From assembly GCA_949300145.1 (NCBI GenBank), contig CASGDA010000001.1, positions 186,001 through 250,000 of the forward strand: DNA of 64,000 bases. The letters run 5' to 3'. Under the pieces are notes generated by a model. The model was given only the letters and a program-made list of their open reading frames with translations. It made no database searches and was not told where the DNA came from. Positions 53,601-62,921 of the stretch are shown here, one piece after another (the stretch's first letter is position 1; each line of letters begins with the position of its first letter). A program made the position numbers and the translations under genes. The stretch is from an uncultured Treponema sp. (GTDB taxonomy: Bacteria; Spirochaetota; Spirochaetia; Treponematales; Treponemataceae).

Positions 53601-54592
53601 ATATAAGTTACAAATCATTCGTTGACCAGTATACATGGGTAAGGCATTCAATCGGAAAGGAATACGGCCAGCAGTTCCGCATAGGGTGCACCTGGTCGGA
53701 CGGTATTTTCAAAGGCGAGGACCTTGTTGAAAAAGCCCGTTCCATCATGAAAATCGCGAATCCGTCCAATATGCTTGTCATGGAACCGCCGCAAAAAGAA
53801 GAAAAGGACAGGCAGTCCGGCCAGGATACTGCAAACACCCCTGCTCAAAACAAACAGACGCAGATATTCACGATTTACCTCCAGCCCAAAATTGACATGC
53901 GTACCGGGAATCTTTCCGGTGCGGAAGCCCTTGTCCGTGTCATGGATGAAAACGGCAAACTTCTTCCGCACGGCAGCATAATAAGCGGCATGGAAGAAAA
54001 CGGAACAATCCAGAATCTGGACTGCTTTGTATTTGACAAGACGTTAAGCACCCTCTCCGAATGGAGAAGGAAAGGCTACAAGCTCAAACCGATTTCCAGC
54101 AATTTCTCCAGGAAAACGATTCTGAATCCCACCGCGCTCGCCTCCGTGCTTGCGATTTTCAGCCGGTATCCGAATGTCCCGCAGGATTTGGTGGAGCTTG
54201 AAATCACGGAAACCGCGGGAAGTTTTGAAAACAACACATTCATGGAGCTCATACAAAAGTTCGGTGAATACGGGCTGAAATTCTCGCTGGACGATTTCGG
54301 CTCGAATTACTCGAATATGTCCATGCTTGCCGAGCTTCCGTTCCATTCCGTAAAGCTGGACCGGAGCATGGTGAGAAGCATGACCGAAAATTCCGTGTCA
54401 AAAATGATGGTGCGGGATATCGCGAAAATATGCGAAAGCTGCAATATGCTGTGCATCGCGGAAGGCGTTGAAACACAGGCGCAGGTTGACTCATTGATTG
54501 AAAACGGATGTTTTTATGCGCAAGGATATTTCTACGGAAAACCCATGCCCATAGATGAATTCGAAAGGAAATATTTCCAGACAACGGTCTGA
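50609..54592 (+). CDS. Very large multi-domain sensor with degenerate GGDEF domains and C-terminal EAL phosphodiesterase
   Basis: The protein has about 1327 residues. Reading by eye, in order: a degenerate GGDEF (about 20-150), two or three PAS-like segments (about 170-560), a second degenerate GGDEF-like region (about 565-710), a GAF-like domain (about 765-905), a third GGDEF-like domain with HTKESEF in place of GGDEF (about 930-1070), and an EAL domain (about 1095-1327). The EAL motifs look complete: GAEALVR, SSNFS, ELEITET, LDDFGSNYS, VKLDRSMV, AEGVETQAQ, QGYFYGKPM. It would degrade c-di-GMP in response to signals. The start is the ATG after the poly-G tract. It is followed after 21 nt by a CheB-CheR fusion gene. 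Confidence 0.85.
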   Translation: MVKGEGESVLQKIQERMETVNPQDICSVFLLSVENKENKNEGFNLDKVAERTTSLLSRFFRITDIVGYLGDNRFIAFLTGKLPGSVIWEKAETLTEALWLSEQDISTENLENYIGVYVFRNTEEKLDSAFQKAEHALRMAKKDPNRNFFIYTVADADSIFSDANADSSSSTVLRNYVDEAVRLLTVKDKIEAVYTSPAYLRRLTGSKKDGETAQNVIVHKDDLEAFEKDVHDVVRTGEPKESGYRISVDGFNWTACRIRLLRIPSDKENPSVLEVSHNISGLEHLKSQYDEEKKWLGFLTEETDFHLWEVDIKTRVFTPLNRKSLPYNRQICYPNFPESLIENGIIQQDSAGKFREFAREMLEGTNDGRGNFSLQYKKTNCYSWFSVSYQMLYDEEGRPEKAIGISKNLSSQMYYGTKSIYRRQIPEDIYPNLYLYVQVNLTTDTVEKLLIEGRDVLPAIQGKKFSEIPEILDDTIDYLTSAEDADRFRNKYNRTHLLSEFEKGRRWFYDRCRIVNSRGEIQKMSVGINLTRDTETNDICLFVYLQNRNRQHEWENEIESEVAYDLKSGLYDSATAKYMAKKHLDKEGSGFSALAEISMYGAENLFNVPGKKRRMLEILTALNVFLGSDSIMSRDKSGRIFVFFPDAVSATTLKRRIENAFYFTRISLSDIYEIKYLRFTAGVIYADTKNADYNRMKNAAGQLTELHANESEDRAVFSVMDFGADNVNLSELKTEDLNVREIKVIKTLSEEDKATALECLGLMLKADDADSSVNAVLAKLGEKYQASRVYTLSLPDNGRTIIMLNEWCAPDRFSIKHSISGKQTSLFPVIERYAKSPRPLILSTKGQARTIQHSFNSDWSYALFPMEKNGGTEQCLCIEDAKCNMEQTGLIEELIPFLGRERERFHMTTRSETPMEQIFMISNMQKYKDKIYSITSDKYTSLGVISIDIPRFNYLKEQKGYEYGTKFFFRIFEILLNTFGRVPIFHTKESEFVVLCTDISYKSFVDQYTWVRHSIGKEYGQQFRIGCTWSDGIFKGEDLVEKARSIMKIANPSNMLVMEPPQKEEKDRQSGQDTANTPAQNKQTQIFTIYLQPKIDMRTGNLSGAEALVRVMDENGKLLPHGSIISGMEENGTIQNLDCFVFDKTLSTLSEWRRKGYKLKPISSNFSRKTILNPTALASVLAIFSRYPNVPQDLVELEITETAGSFENNTFMELIQKFGEYGLKFSLDDFGSNYSNMSMLAELPFHSVKLDRSMVRSMTENSVSKMMVRDIAKICESCNMLCIAEGVETQAQVDSLIENGCFYAQGYFYGKPMPIDEFERKYFQTTV

Positions 54593-54613
54593 TATAAAGG
54601 GGAAGGAGTATTT

Positions 54614-57184
54614 ATGGAAAATTCAAACAAAGACGATGTTCCGCAGCAGAAAGATGAATTCAAACTGGACGAAATGTTTGTTGTCGGTGTAGGCGCATCG
54701 GCGGGAGGGCTCGAAGCCCTGCAGCAGTTTTTCCGCTCCATGCCCTCAAACACCGGTCTCAGCTTTGTCGTCATCCAGCACCTTGCCCCGGACTACAAGA
54801 GCCTGATGACGGACATTCTCTCAAAGTACACCGATATGCCGGTCATGCAGGCGGAGAACCATATGCAGGTAAAGCCGAACACCGTGTATTTAATCCCGCC
54901 GAAAAAAAACATCACTTTTCATAACGGCCTGCTGATTCTGAAAGAGCAAATACAGGGGGTTCTGAACCATCCCATTGATATTTTCTTCAATTCACTGGCT
55001 GAGGGAAAAGGGGATCATTCAATCGCGATAATTCTGTCGGGAACCGGGTCTGACGGAACGAACGGAATCAAAACCATCAAGGAAAAAGGCGGTCTCACGA
55101 TTGTACAGGATCCGGTTTCCGCGAAATTCGACGGAATGCCGAAAAGCGCGATAAGCACGGGGGTCATCGATTATGTTCTGTCGCCCCAGAAAATCGCGGA
55201 CGAGCTGATTCATTATTCAAAATACCATGTTATCATAGAACCTGAAAGTGAAAACATGCTGTTTTCTGACGAAGACAGCTTCACCCATATTTATTCAATT
55301 TTGAAAAAAGCACGGGGAATAGACTTTACAAATTACAAGAGGACGACCATCCTGCGGAGAATCGAACGCCGCATGGTCGTAACGCACACCATCAATTTGT
55401 CCGACTACGCCAAATTCCTGGACACAAACCCTGACGAAGTGAACATACTGCTCAAAGAAATCCTGATAGGCGTGACAAACTTCTTCCGTGATCCGGCGTT
55501 CTTCGAGAAACTGAAGGAAAAGGTCGTCAAGCCCATCATCCAGAACGCGGAGGAAGGCGATCCCATCAGGGTATGGAGCGCGGGATGCTCAACAGGAGAA
55601 GAAGCGTACTCGATTGCCATACTGTTCCAGGAAGTACTGGAGGAACTGGCGGTTAAACGTGACATAAAGATTTTCGCGACCGATATAGATATCCAGGCAA
55701 TCGAGCAGGCGGGACGCGGCGTATTCCAGGAAAACATCATCGACGATGTTTCCCCGGAACGGCTGGCGAAATACTTCATCAAGCGGAATGACCAGTACCA
55801 CATTTCAAAGGCAATAAGGCGGATGATTATCTTCGCGCCGCACAACATGCTGTCGGATCCCCCGTTCGGCAAACTGGATTTAATCAGCTGCCGGAACGTC
55901 ATGATTTATTTCCAGCCGGTCCTTCAGCGCACGATGTTCGCTATTTTCCATTCCGCGCTGAAACCCAGGGGATACCTGTTCCTCGGCAAAAGCGAAACAG
56001 CCAACGAATCAGCCGACATGTTCAAACCGGCCTGCAGCGTGGAAAAGATTTACATCCACAACAGCACCAAGAAGAATTTCGCCATCCTTCCGATGAACTT
56101 CAATGTGCCGACGGTTATTTCGTCGCAGCACCGTGGACGCGGATACATCGAGCCGCGGGAAACCGGTCCGGAAACGGAATCGGTGTACACCCATTTCCTT
56201 GAGAAATTCCTGCCGGCATCGCTGATTATCAATTCCTCAAACAATGTCATCCATTTCTTCGGAAACTACATGGACTACGTGTCGATTGCGCCCGGAAAAG
56301 CTTCTTTCAATCTGTTCAACATCATCCACAAAGACCTCAGTCTCGCCGCCTCCACGGCTTTAAGCCGGTGCCGTTCTGAAAACACAGCCGTCACCTACGA
56401 GAACATTCCCTACGATACGCCGGAGGGCCAGAAATTCTGCAACCTGGGGGTTCAGCCGATTCCCATGAGCGATTCCGACAGTGATCTGACGGTGATGGTT
56501 TTCAAGGATTACAAGCAGCCGGACAAAAACGGGGAAGACGGGCTTACTGAAAAATACGACATCGACATCACCGCGGCGCGCAGAATCACCGACCTGGAAC
56601 AGGAACTCCAGGAGTCCCAGTCGGATTTGCGCAAAACAATCAGCGAGCTGGAAACAGTGAACGAGGAGCTTCAGGCGGCGAACGAAGAGCTGCTGACGGC
56701 AAACGAAGAGCTGCAGAGCTCCAACGAGGAACTGCAGTCCGTCAACGAAGAATTGTACACCGTCAATGCGGAATACCAGCTCAAAGTGGATGAGCTTATC
56801 ACGCTTACCAACGACCTTTCAAACTTCCTTTCCTCCACAATGATCGGAATCCTGTTTGTTGACAGCAATCTGAATATCCGTAAGTTCACGGAATATATCA
56901 GCAGGGAATTCCAGTTGATGGATCAGGATATCGGCCGGTCAATCCAGATTTTCGCGCACAGTTTCCCCTACGAAAAAATCGTCGAAGACGCCATGAACGT
57001 CCAGAAGACGCTTACCCCCATCGACCGGGAAGTCGTAGGCACAAACGGCCGCTTTTATACGCTCAGGATTGCGCCGTACCGTACAACCGAGAACAGCATT
57101 AAAGGGCTGGTAATCACCATCATCGACAGCCTGGGTGTGGACGCGACAAATAAAACGAAAAACGCCGAGCCGCAGCCGCAGTAA
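54614..57184 (+). CDS. CheB-CheR-PAS chemotaxis-type fusion protein
   Basis: The protein has 856 residues. The N-terminal CheB methylesterase (20-200) has the triad Ser29 (GASAGG), His56 (IQHLAPD) and Asp147 (GTGSDGTNG). The CheR methyltransferase (about 230-480) has GVTNFFRDP, SAGCSTGEEAYSIA and FATDID. A coiled coil follows (about 650-725, Asn-Glu-Glu-Leu repeats such as ELQAANEELLTANEELQSSN), then a PAS domain (about 735-840). Such fusions often end in a histidine kinase; here none is present. There is no receiver domain before CheB. GGAG lies 5 nt before the ATG. It probably forms an operon with the EAL protein. Confidence 0.92.
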   Translation: MENSNKDDVPQQKDEFKLDEMFVVGVGASAGGLEALQQFFRSMPSNTGLSFVVIQHLAPDYKSLMTDILSKYTDMPVMQAENHMQVKPNTVYLIPPKKNITFHNGLLILKEQIQGVLNHPIDIFFNSLAEGKGDHSIAIILSGTGSDGTNGIKTIKEKGGLTIVQDPVSAKFDGMPKSAISTGVIDYVLSPQKIADELIHYSKYHVIIEPESENMLFSDEDSFTHIYSILKKARGIDFTNYKRTTILRRIERRMVVTHTINLSDYAKFLDTNPDEVNILLKEILIGVTNFFRDPAFFEKLKEKVVKPIIQNAEEGDPIRVWSAGCSTGEEAYSIAILFQEVLEELAVKRDIKIFATDIDIQAIEQAGRGVFQENIIDDVSPERLAKYFIKRNDQYHISKAIRRMIIFAPHNMLSDPPFGKLDLISCRNVMIYFQPVLQRTMFAIFHSALKPRGYLFLGKSETANESADMFKPACSVEKIYIHNSTKKNFAILPMNFNVPTVISSQHRGRGYIEPRETGPETESVYTHFLEKFLPASLIINSSNNVIHFFGNYMDYVSIAPGKASFNLFNIIHKDLSLAASTALSRCRSENTAVTYENIPYDTPEGQKFCNLGVQPIPMSDSDSDLTVMVFKDYKQPDKNGEDGLTEKYDIDITAARRITDLEQELQESQSDLRKTISELETVNEELQAANEELLTANEELQSSNEELQSVNEELYTVNAEYQLKVDELITLTNDLSNFLSSTMIGILFVDSNLNIRKFTEYISREFQLMDQDIGRSIQIFAHSFPYEKIVEDAMNVQKTLTPIDREVVGTNGRFYTLRIAPYRTTENSIKGLVITIIDSLGVDATNKTKNAEPQPQ

Positions 57185-57210
57185 AAAAACGCAGAAGAAT
57201 GAAGAATAAA

Positions 57211-57280
57211 GCGTTCCGGGGTTTGGCAGCCGCCGCATAACCCGGAACGCGCGGAAAGGCCCGCTTTTCCGGCGGGTCTG
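57211..57280. terminator. Terminator region between convergent genes
   Basis: A stem of 10 bp, GCGTTCCGGG/CCCGGAACGC (57211-57250), is followed by a second hairpin GGCCCGC/GCGGGT-type (57258-57277) and a T-rich stretch on the plus strand. Together they can end the CheB-CheR transcript and possibly the permease transcript from the other side. Confidence 0.7.
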
Positions 57281-57316
57281 TTTGTATTCACGCAGAATAC
57301 GGAACGCCGTTTCTCC

Positions 57317-59890
57317 TCATTCCACCGATTTAAGGGAGCTGGCCATGTCTATTTTTTCAAGCTTGTATCCCATAACCAGATTTGAGAAAAAAGCGAATGC
57401 TACTGTGCAGAAAAAAGAAATCACATAACTCGAAAATGAAATGTGCGTGTCAAAGGACATCGCCTCCACCTGCACCTGAAGCATGACATACCAATGCAGC
57501 AATTTACCCAGCGCGAGCCCCAGCAGTCCGCCGAGCACTGAAAGCATGATATTCTCACGCAGAACATAAGAGGCGGTTTCCGCCGGGAAAAATCCAAGAA
57601 CCTTGACGGTGGCCACTTCCCTGTCCCTGTCGATGATGTTGATGTTGGTCAGATTATAAAGGACAATGAACGCCAAAGCGCCGGCAAACAATATCACAAG
57701 AATGACAATATAGTTCATGGAAGACATTGACTGCTCCATTACAGCCCTCTCTTCCGAAGAAACCAAAACATAATTCACGCCGGCCACAGACCTGAGCTCC
57801 GCCGCGGTCCGCTCAATCCCGCCGGCGCTTCCTTCAACAGCGAAGGAAGTGTTTACTGAATATCCGGGGACAGCGGACGGAACTATATAAACGTAATGAT
57901 TAAGATAATTGTCACAGACACCACGCACAGTGAATTCAACGCTGTTATCACCGAAGAGGATATCAACGGAACCGCCCGCCTCCACCCCGAGTTGCTCCGC
58001 CAATTTGGAACTCAAAACAGCTTCCGTTCCATCCGGATAACCTATATTTTTTTTACCCGAATGCAGACTGAAAAAATCGTCCGCCGCTTCCGGGGGAACG
58101 GCTATAACAGTCGCCTCTTTTCCGGAGTTTCCGGAACGTACAGTCAGATTATTCCGGTAACCTGAAACAAAACGGCATCCATCACCGGAAAGCAAATCCT
58201 CGACCACGGAACGGACTTCCGGCCCGGCGTCGAAAGACACAGCCGCGTCATACAGCATAATCCGGTCGAACTGGTTGTCCAGAACATCGGCCACGGAATC
58301 CTTGAGACCGAAGCCGGTCACCATCAAAGCCGTGCACCCGCTTATCCCCAGCAGCATCATGGTTACCCGGCGTTTGTACAGGAAAGAGTTGCGGATTGTA
58401 ACCTTATTGAGGAACGACAGGGAATTCCAAAGCGGTTTGATTTTTTCGATAAACACACGGCGGCCGCTTCTGGGCATTTTAGGGCGGATTAACTCCGCCG
58501 GTTTCCCATTCAATTCACGGTGGCAGGCAAAAAGAGTTACGGCGGCGGAACCGACAACAGATACCGCAAGACAGCATATCTGCATCACCGGGCTGAAATA
58601 ATAAACCAATTCCGAAAAATCATAGCCGATTGCATAAACAGCCCAGATTATTTTTGGAATAATTCCGGTACCCAAAAAGAAACCTATGCTGCATCCGATC
58701 AGAGATGCGGTGGAGGCGTACAAAGTGTATTTCAGGGAAATAACAGAATCGGAATACCCCAGGGCCTTCAATGTACCGATTTGAATACGCTCATCATTCA
58801 CCATACGGGTCATGGTGGTGATACAAACCAGCGCGGCGATTAACACAAAAAAAACAGGGAAAGCGTTCGCGATACCGTCTATAATCCCGATATCATTTTT
58901 GAACGAAGCGCAGCCTGTATTGGAGTCAACCCCAAGCACATAGGTTTTCGGCGCGGCCAACCCGGCGAGCTTCTCTTCCGACGCTGATATTTCAGCCTCG
59001 GCTTCTTCCAGCTGAAGGAGCGTGTCCGCAAGCATTTCTTCGGGAATCCCGGAAGCTACGGCCTGTTCATACTCCGCCCGGCCGGCGGCCAGCTCTTCCT
59101 TTGCCCCGGCGATTTCCCGCCCGGCGTCATCCCTGATTTCCCTGTACCGCGAATCAGCCCGGGAACGCAGACGCGCCTCTACTTCCGGTGACACCTGCTC
59201 AATCCTGGCGTCGTATTCATCAGAGAAAATCTCCGTGTCCGCCGCACAAACCAGCAGAGCCTCGTGGAACACCTCCGAGCGGAACGCGTCCGCCGGAAAA
59301 TACAGGAAGCCCGCTATCTTTCCGCTTCCGAGGGATGTGTTCCCCCTGTTGGTTCCTATAAAGCGCGGGGAACGCACGACTCCTGTAACAGTGAATTCAC
59401 GCTGCGAAAACTGTTCCAAAGTGTCCACGGAATTTGAAGATGACAGGCTTACCGTCGTTCCTATATCCTCCGCTGAAAAAACCGCGGAATCCGCAAGGCA
59501 TTCATTTTCAGATCCGGGCATACGGCCGGAAATCAGCTCCGGCATGGCAACCCGCAGGGGAATTGAAATCGCCTGATAGACCTGCTCATCCCGGCTCCCT
59601 GCGGCGGCAAGTACATCGAGCCGGTACCCTCCCTCCGCATCCGTAACCCCGGCGGCTTCCCCGAAAGCCGCTACATCACCGGAAGTGATTCCGAGAGACG
59701 ATAAAAGCTGCAAATCATACATATGCTGCCTGTCCAGATAAACATCAGCGGTAAGCTGCATGGACGGGCGGGCGCTTTTCAGCCCAGTGAAAAATCCGAC
59801 ACCGATGGCGACAATGGCAAGAATCGCGGCGTACCTGCCGAAAGAGGAGCGTATGGAACGGTAAAGGGTTTTCGACGTTAAATTTGCCAT
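57317..59890 (-). CDS. ABC transporter permease, FtsX/MacB-like, two-module
   Basis: The protein has 857 residues. It shows an N-terminal span (SFGRYAAILAIVAIGVGFFTG), a large extracytoplasmic domain with an acidic coiled coil (about 230-310), and three spans including DERIQIGTLKALGYSDSVI. Then come a second FtsX module (LNKVTIRNSFLYKRRVTMM) with another extracytoplasmic domain, and three final spans with DREVATVKVLGFFPAET. This is the layout of two fused FtsX-type permeases. The start at 59890 is 4 nt after the ATPase stop. The function could be export of lipoprotein, lipid or peptide; the substrate is unknown. Confidence 0.88.
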   Translation of the reverse strand: MANLTSKTLYRSIRSSFGRYAAILAIVAIGVGFFTGLKSARPSMQLTADVYLDRQHMYDLQLLSSLGITSGDVAAFGEAAGVTDAEGGYRLDVLAAAGSRDEQVYQAISIPLRVAMPELISGRMPGSENECLADSAVFSAEDIGTTVSLSSSNSVDTLEQFSQREFTVTGVVRSPRFIGTNRGNTSLGSGKIAGFLYFPADAFRSEVFHEALLVCAADTEIFSDEYDARIEQVSPEVEARLRSRADSRYREIRDDAGREIAGAKEELAAGRAEYEQAVASGIPEEMLADTLLQLEEAEAEISASEEKLAGLAAPKTYVLGVDSNTGCASFKNDIGIIDGIANAFPVFFVLIAALVCITTMTRMVNDERIQIGTLKALGYSDSVISLKYTLYASTASLIGCSIGFFLGTGIIPKIIWAVYAIGYDFSELVYYFSPVMQICCLAVSVVGSAAVTLFACHRELNGKPAELIRPKMPRSGRRVFIEKIKPLWNSLSFLNKVTIRNSFLYKRRVTMMLLGISGCTALMVTGFGLKDSVADVLDNQFDRIMLYDAAVSFDAGPEVRSVVEDLLSGDGCRFVSGYRNNLTVRSGNSGKEATVIAVPPEAADDFFSLHSGKKNIGYPDGTEAVLSSKLAEQLGVEAGGSVDILFGDNSVEFTVRGVCDNYLNHYVYIVPSAVPGYSVNTSFAVEGSAGGIERTAAELRSVAGVNYVLVSSEERAVMEQSMSSMNYIVILVILFAGALAFIVLYNLTNINIIDRDREVATVKVLGFFPAETASYVLRENIMLSVLGGLLGLALGKLLHWYVMLQVQVEAMSFDTHISFSSYVISFFCTVAFAFFSNLVMGYKLEKIDMASSLKSVE

Positions 59891-59894
59891 GCCA

Positions 59895-60602
59895 TCACCA
59901 CTCAAGCTCTTCAACAGGAACCGCCTGCCCGTTGTATTCCGATGAAATGATTTTCCCGCTTTTCACGGTAATCACGTGGTCGGCCATCGCCTTCAGGGCC
60001 TTGTTATGCGTGATGATGACGACCGTCATTCCTGTACTGCGGCAGGTATCCTGCAGAAGCTTGAGAATCGTCTTGCCGGTATTGTAATCCAGCGCTCCGG
60101 TCGGCTCGTCACAAAGCAGAAGCTTCGGATTCTTTGCCAGGGCGCGGGCAATCGCGACACGCTGCTGCTCACCGCCGGAAAGCTGGGACGGAAAATTGGA
60201 ACAGCGGTCCTTCAAGCCGACCTCCGTCAGGACAGACTGGGGATCCAGGGAATCACGGCAAAGATGGGCGGCGATTTCCACGTTTTCCAGGGCGGTGAGA
60301 TTTGGAATCAGGTTGTAAAACTGAAAAACAAAACCCACGTCATTCCGCCGGAATTCCGTAAGCCGGCGCTTGCCGTAAGTTGATATTTCCGCACCGTCCA
60401 CAATAACCCTGCCGCTTGTCAGGCTGTCCATTCCGCCGAGGATATTCAGCAGCGTTGTTTTCCCCGCGCCGGATTCGCCGACAATGATACAAATTTCGCC
60501 GCGGGAAATTGTGAAAGAGGCGTCCGAAAGTGCCGTAACTGCAACCGCCCCGCTTCTGTATTCTTTCGTCACTTTGTCAAAACAAACGAAATCACTATTC
60601 AT
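59895..60602 (-). CDS. ABC transporter ATP-binding protein, MacB/LolD type
   Basis: This 235-residue nucleotide-binding subunit has Walker A GESGAGKT (42-49), Q-loop [19 protein letters not shown], signature [15 protein letters not shown] and Walker [13 protein letters not shown], with the H-loop VIITHN. The [16 protein letters not shown] and TGALD stretches are typical of the MacB/LolD group that pairs with FtsX permeases. It lies just upstream of such a permease (4 nt gap). GGAGG is present near the start. Confidence 0.94.
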   Translation of the reverse strand: MNSDFVCFDKVTKEYRSGAVAVTALSDASFTISRGEICIIVGESGAGKTTLLNILGGMDSLTSGRVIVDGAEISTYGKRRLTEFRRNDVGFVFQFYNLIPNLTALENVEIAAHLCRDSLDPQSVLTEVGLKDRCSNFPSQLSGGEQQRVAIARALAKNPKLLLCDEPTGALDYNTGKTILKLLQDTCRSTGMTVVIITHNKALKAMADHVITVKSGKIISSEYNGQAVPVEELEW

Positions 60603-60750
60603 TCCGACTGAAGCCTCCTCATCTTCTTTTAATATAAGTTATAATAGCGGAAAAAAGTTAGTTTATTTTTAAATTTTACGAATTTTCATGCCTACACGTT
60701 TTTCCATACCACTGTGCAGACGGGAGGGAGATGACAAAGGTCTGTTCTGC

Positions 60751-60779
60751 TTGTCATTGTGCAAAATTTTCGTTATACT
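60751..60779 (+). promoter_or_regulatory. Promoter of fusA
   Basis: TTGTCA (60751-60756) and TATACT (60774-60779) with exactly 17 nt spacing, 47 nt before the ATG. GAGAGG before the start is a good ribosome site. Confidence 0.75.
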
Positions 60780-60826
60780 GCGTTAGATTCCAATATTTGC
60801 AAAACATTTAAGAGAGGTAAAGGAAT

Positions 60827-62911
60827 ATGGCTATTGATATTTCCAAAATGAGGAATATCGGTATCAGCGCCCATATTGACTCAGGAAAGACAACCCTTTC
60901 CGAACGCATCCTTTTTTACTGCAACAAGATTCATGCCATTCATGAAGTCCGCGGTAAAGACGGTGTAGGCGCTGTAATGGACAACATGGAGCTCGAAAGG
61001 GAGCGCGGAATCACGATTGCGTCCGCTTCTACCCAGGTTCAGTGGAAAGACTACACAATAAACGTTATCGATACACCCGGACACGTTGACTTCACCATCG
61101 AAGTTGAAAGGTCTCTGAGGGTTCTCGACGGAGCCATCCTGGTTCTTTGTTCCGTCGGCGGCGTGCAGTCCCAGTCAATCACTGTAGACAGACAGCTTAA
61201 ACGCTATCACGTCCCCCGCATCGCCTTTGTGAACAAATGCGACAGAACCGGCGCGAATCCGCTTAAAGTACGTATGCAGCTGCGGGAAAAACTCGGCCTC
61301 AACGCCTACATGATGCAGCTCCCCATCGGTCTGGAGGACAAGCTTGAGGGTGTTGTTGACCTTGTTTCAATGAAAGCGGTTTATTTTGAAGGTGACAACG
61401 GAACGGAAGTCCGTATAGCGGAAATCCCCGAGCACCTGAAGGCTGACGCCCAGAAATACCGCGAGGAAATGCTCGACGCCGCGTCGATGTTCTCTGACGA
61501 ACTTGCGGAAGCCTTCCTCGAAGGAACAGAGACGGAAGAAATGATTCATGCCGCCATCAGGAAGGGAACCATCGCCGAACAATTTGTTCCGGTGTTCCTT
61601 GGTTCCGCCTATAAGAACAAGGGTATCCAGTGCCTTCTGGACGGCGTCACCAGATACCTCCCCGATCCCACGGAAGTTAAAAACGTCGCCCTCAACCTGG
61701 ACAAAAACGAGGAGCCTGTCGAGCTTTCCTGTGATGAGAATTCCCCCACTGTCGCCCTCGGATTCAAGCTGGAGGACGGCAAATACGGACAGCTTACCTA
61801 TGTGCGTATTTACCAGGGCTGCCTGAAAAAAGGCGACGAACTTTACAACACAAGGGCCAGGAAGAAATTCAAAGTCGGCCGCCTTGTCCGCATGAATTCA
61901 GCGTCCATGGAAGATATAAACGAAGGCGCGCCCGGCGATATCGTCGCGCTTTTCGGAATTGACTGCGCTTCCGGAGATACTTTCTGCGGCGGAGGGCTCA
62001 ACTACGCTATGAGCTCCATGTTCGTACCGAATCCGGTTATCGACCTGTCAATAACACCCAAGGACAAAAAATCCGCGGACCAGATGGCAAAGGCCATCAA
62101 CCGCTTCACGAAAGAAGACCCGACCTTCCACTGCTATGTGGATCCCGAGTCAAACCAGACTATCATACAGGGTATGGGCGAGCTTCATCTTGAGGTTTAC
62201 ATTGAGCGTATGAAGCGCGAATACAACTGCGAGGTGGAGACCGGACAGCCCCAGGTCGCCTACCGTGAAACAATCACCCAGAAAGCTGACTTCAACTATA
62301 CACACAAGAAGCAGACCGGTGGTTCAGGTCAGTACGGCCGTGTGGCGGGATTCATGGAGCCGGTTGAGCAGGATTACGAATTTGTGGACTCCATCAAAGG
62401 AGGCGCGATTCCCAACGAATTCATTCCTTCCTGTGACAAGGGTTTCCAGCAGGCAATGAAAAAAGGCGATCTTATCGGATTCCCGATTGTGGGTGTCCGC
62501 ATGACCATAAACGACGGTCAGTCCCATCCTGTGGACTCATCGGATATAGCCTTCCAGACAGCGGCCATCGGCGGTTTCCGCGAGGCTTATGCGAAAGCCA
62601 AGCCCTGCATTCTTGAGCCTATAATGAAAGTTTCAATAGAAGGACCCCAGGAATTCCAGGGAAATATTTTCGGGCTGATTAACCAAAGACGGGGTATAAT
62701 ACTGTCGTCCACAGAAGACGATAGCTTCGCCAGAGTGGATGCTGAAGTGCCGCTCAGCGAAATGTTCGGATTTTCCACCATTCTGCGTTCGTCCACCCAG
62801 GGCAAGGCGGAATATTCGATGGAATTTGCGAAATACGGCAAAGTGCCGCAGAGCGTAGCGGATACTCTTATAAAAGAGTACGAAGCGAAACGCAAGGCAG
62901 AACAAAAATAA
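60827..62911 (+). CDS. fusA: Elongation factor G (spirochaetal/mitochondrial EF-G1-like)
   Basis: This 694-residue translational GTPase moves tRNAs and mRNA through the ribosome. G1 is AHIDSGKT (15-22), G3 is DTPGHVDF and G4 is NKCD. The stretch [20 protein letters not shown] just before the switch region resembles mitochondrial EF-G1 and the spirochaetal EF-G group (spdEFG), not the ordinary bacterial EF-G. Domains II-V appear complete to the ending [18 protein letters not shown]. It is separated from the next gene by 10 nt. Confidence 0.95.
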   Translation: MAIDISKMRNIGISAHIDSGKTTLSERILFYCNKIHAIHEVRGKDGVGAVMDNMELERERGITIASASTQVQWKDYTINVIDTPGHVDFTIEVERSLRVLDGAILVLCSVGGVQSQSITVDRQLKRYHVPRIAFVNKCDRTGANPLKVRMQLREKLGLNAYMMQLPIGLEDKLEGVVDLVSMKAVYFEGDNGTEVRIAEIPEHLKADAQKYREEMLDAASMFSDELAEAFLEGTETEEMIHAAIRKGTIAEQFVPVFLGSAYKNKGIQCLLDGVTRYLPDPTEVKNVALNLDKNEEPVELSCDENSPTVALGFKLEDGKYGQLTYVRIYQGCLKKGDELYNTRARKKFKVGRLVRMNSASMEDINEGAPGDIVALFGIDCASGDTFCGGGLNYAMSSMFVPNPVIDLSITPKDKKSADQMAKAINRFTKEDPTFHCYVDPESNQTIIQGMGELHLEVYIERMKREYNCEVETGQPQVAYRETITQKADFNYTHKKQTGGSGQYGRVAGFMEPVEQDYEFVDSIKGGAIPNEFIPSCDKGFQQAMKKGDLIGFPIVGVRMTINDGQSHPVDSSDIAFQTAAIGGFREAYAKAKPCILEPIMKVSIEGPQEFQGNIFGLINQRRGIILSSTEDDSFARVDAEVPLSEMFGFSTILRSSTQGKAEYSMEFAKYGKVPQSVADTLIKEYEAKRKAEQK

Positions 62912-62921
62912 GGAGTTCGCG

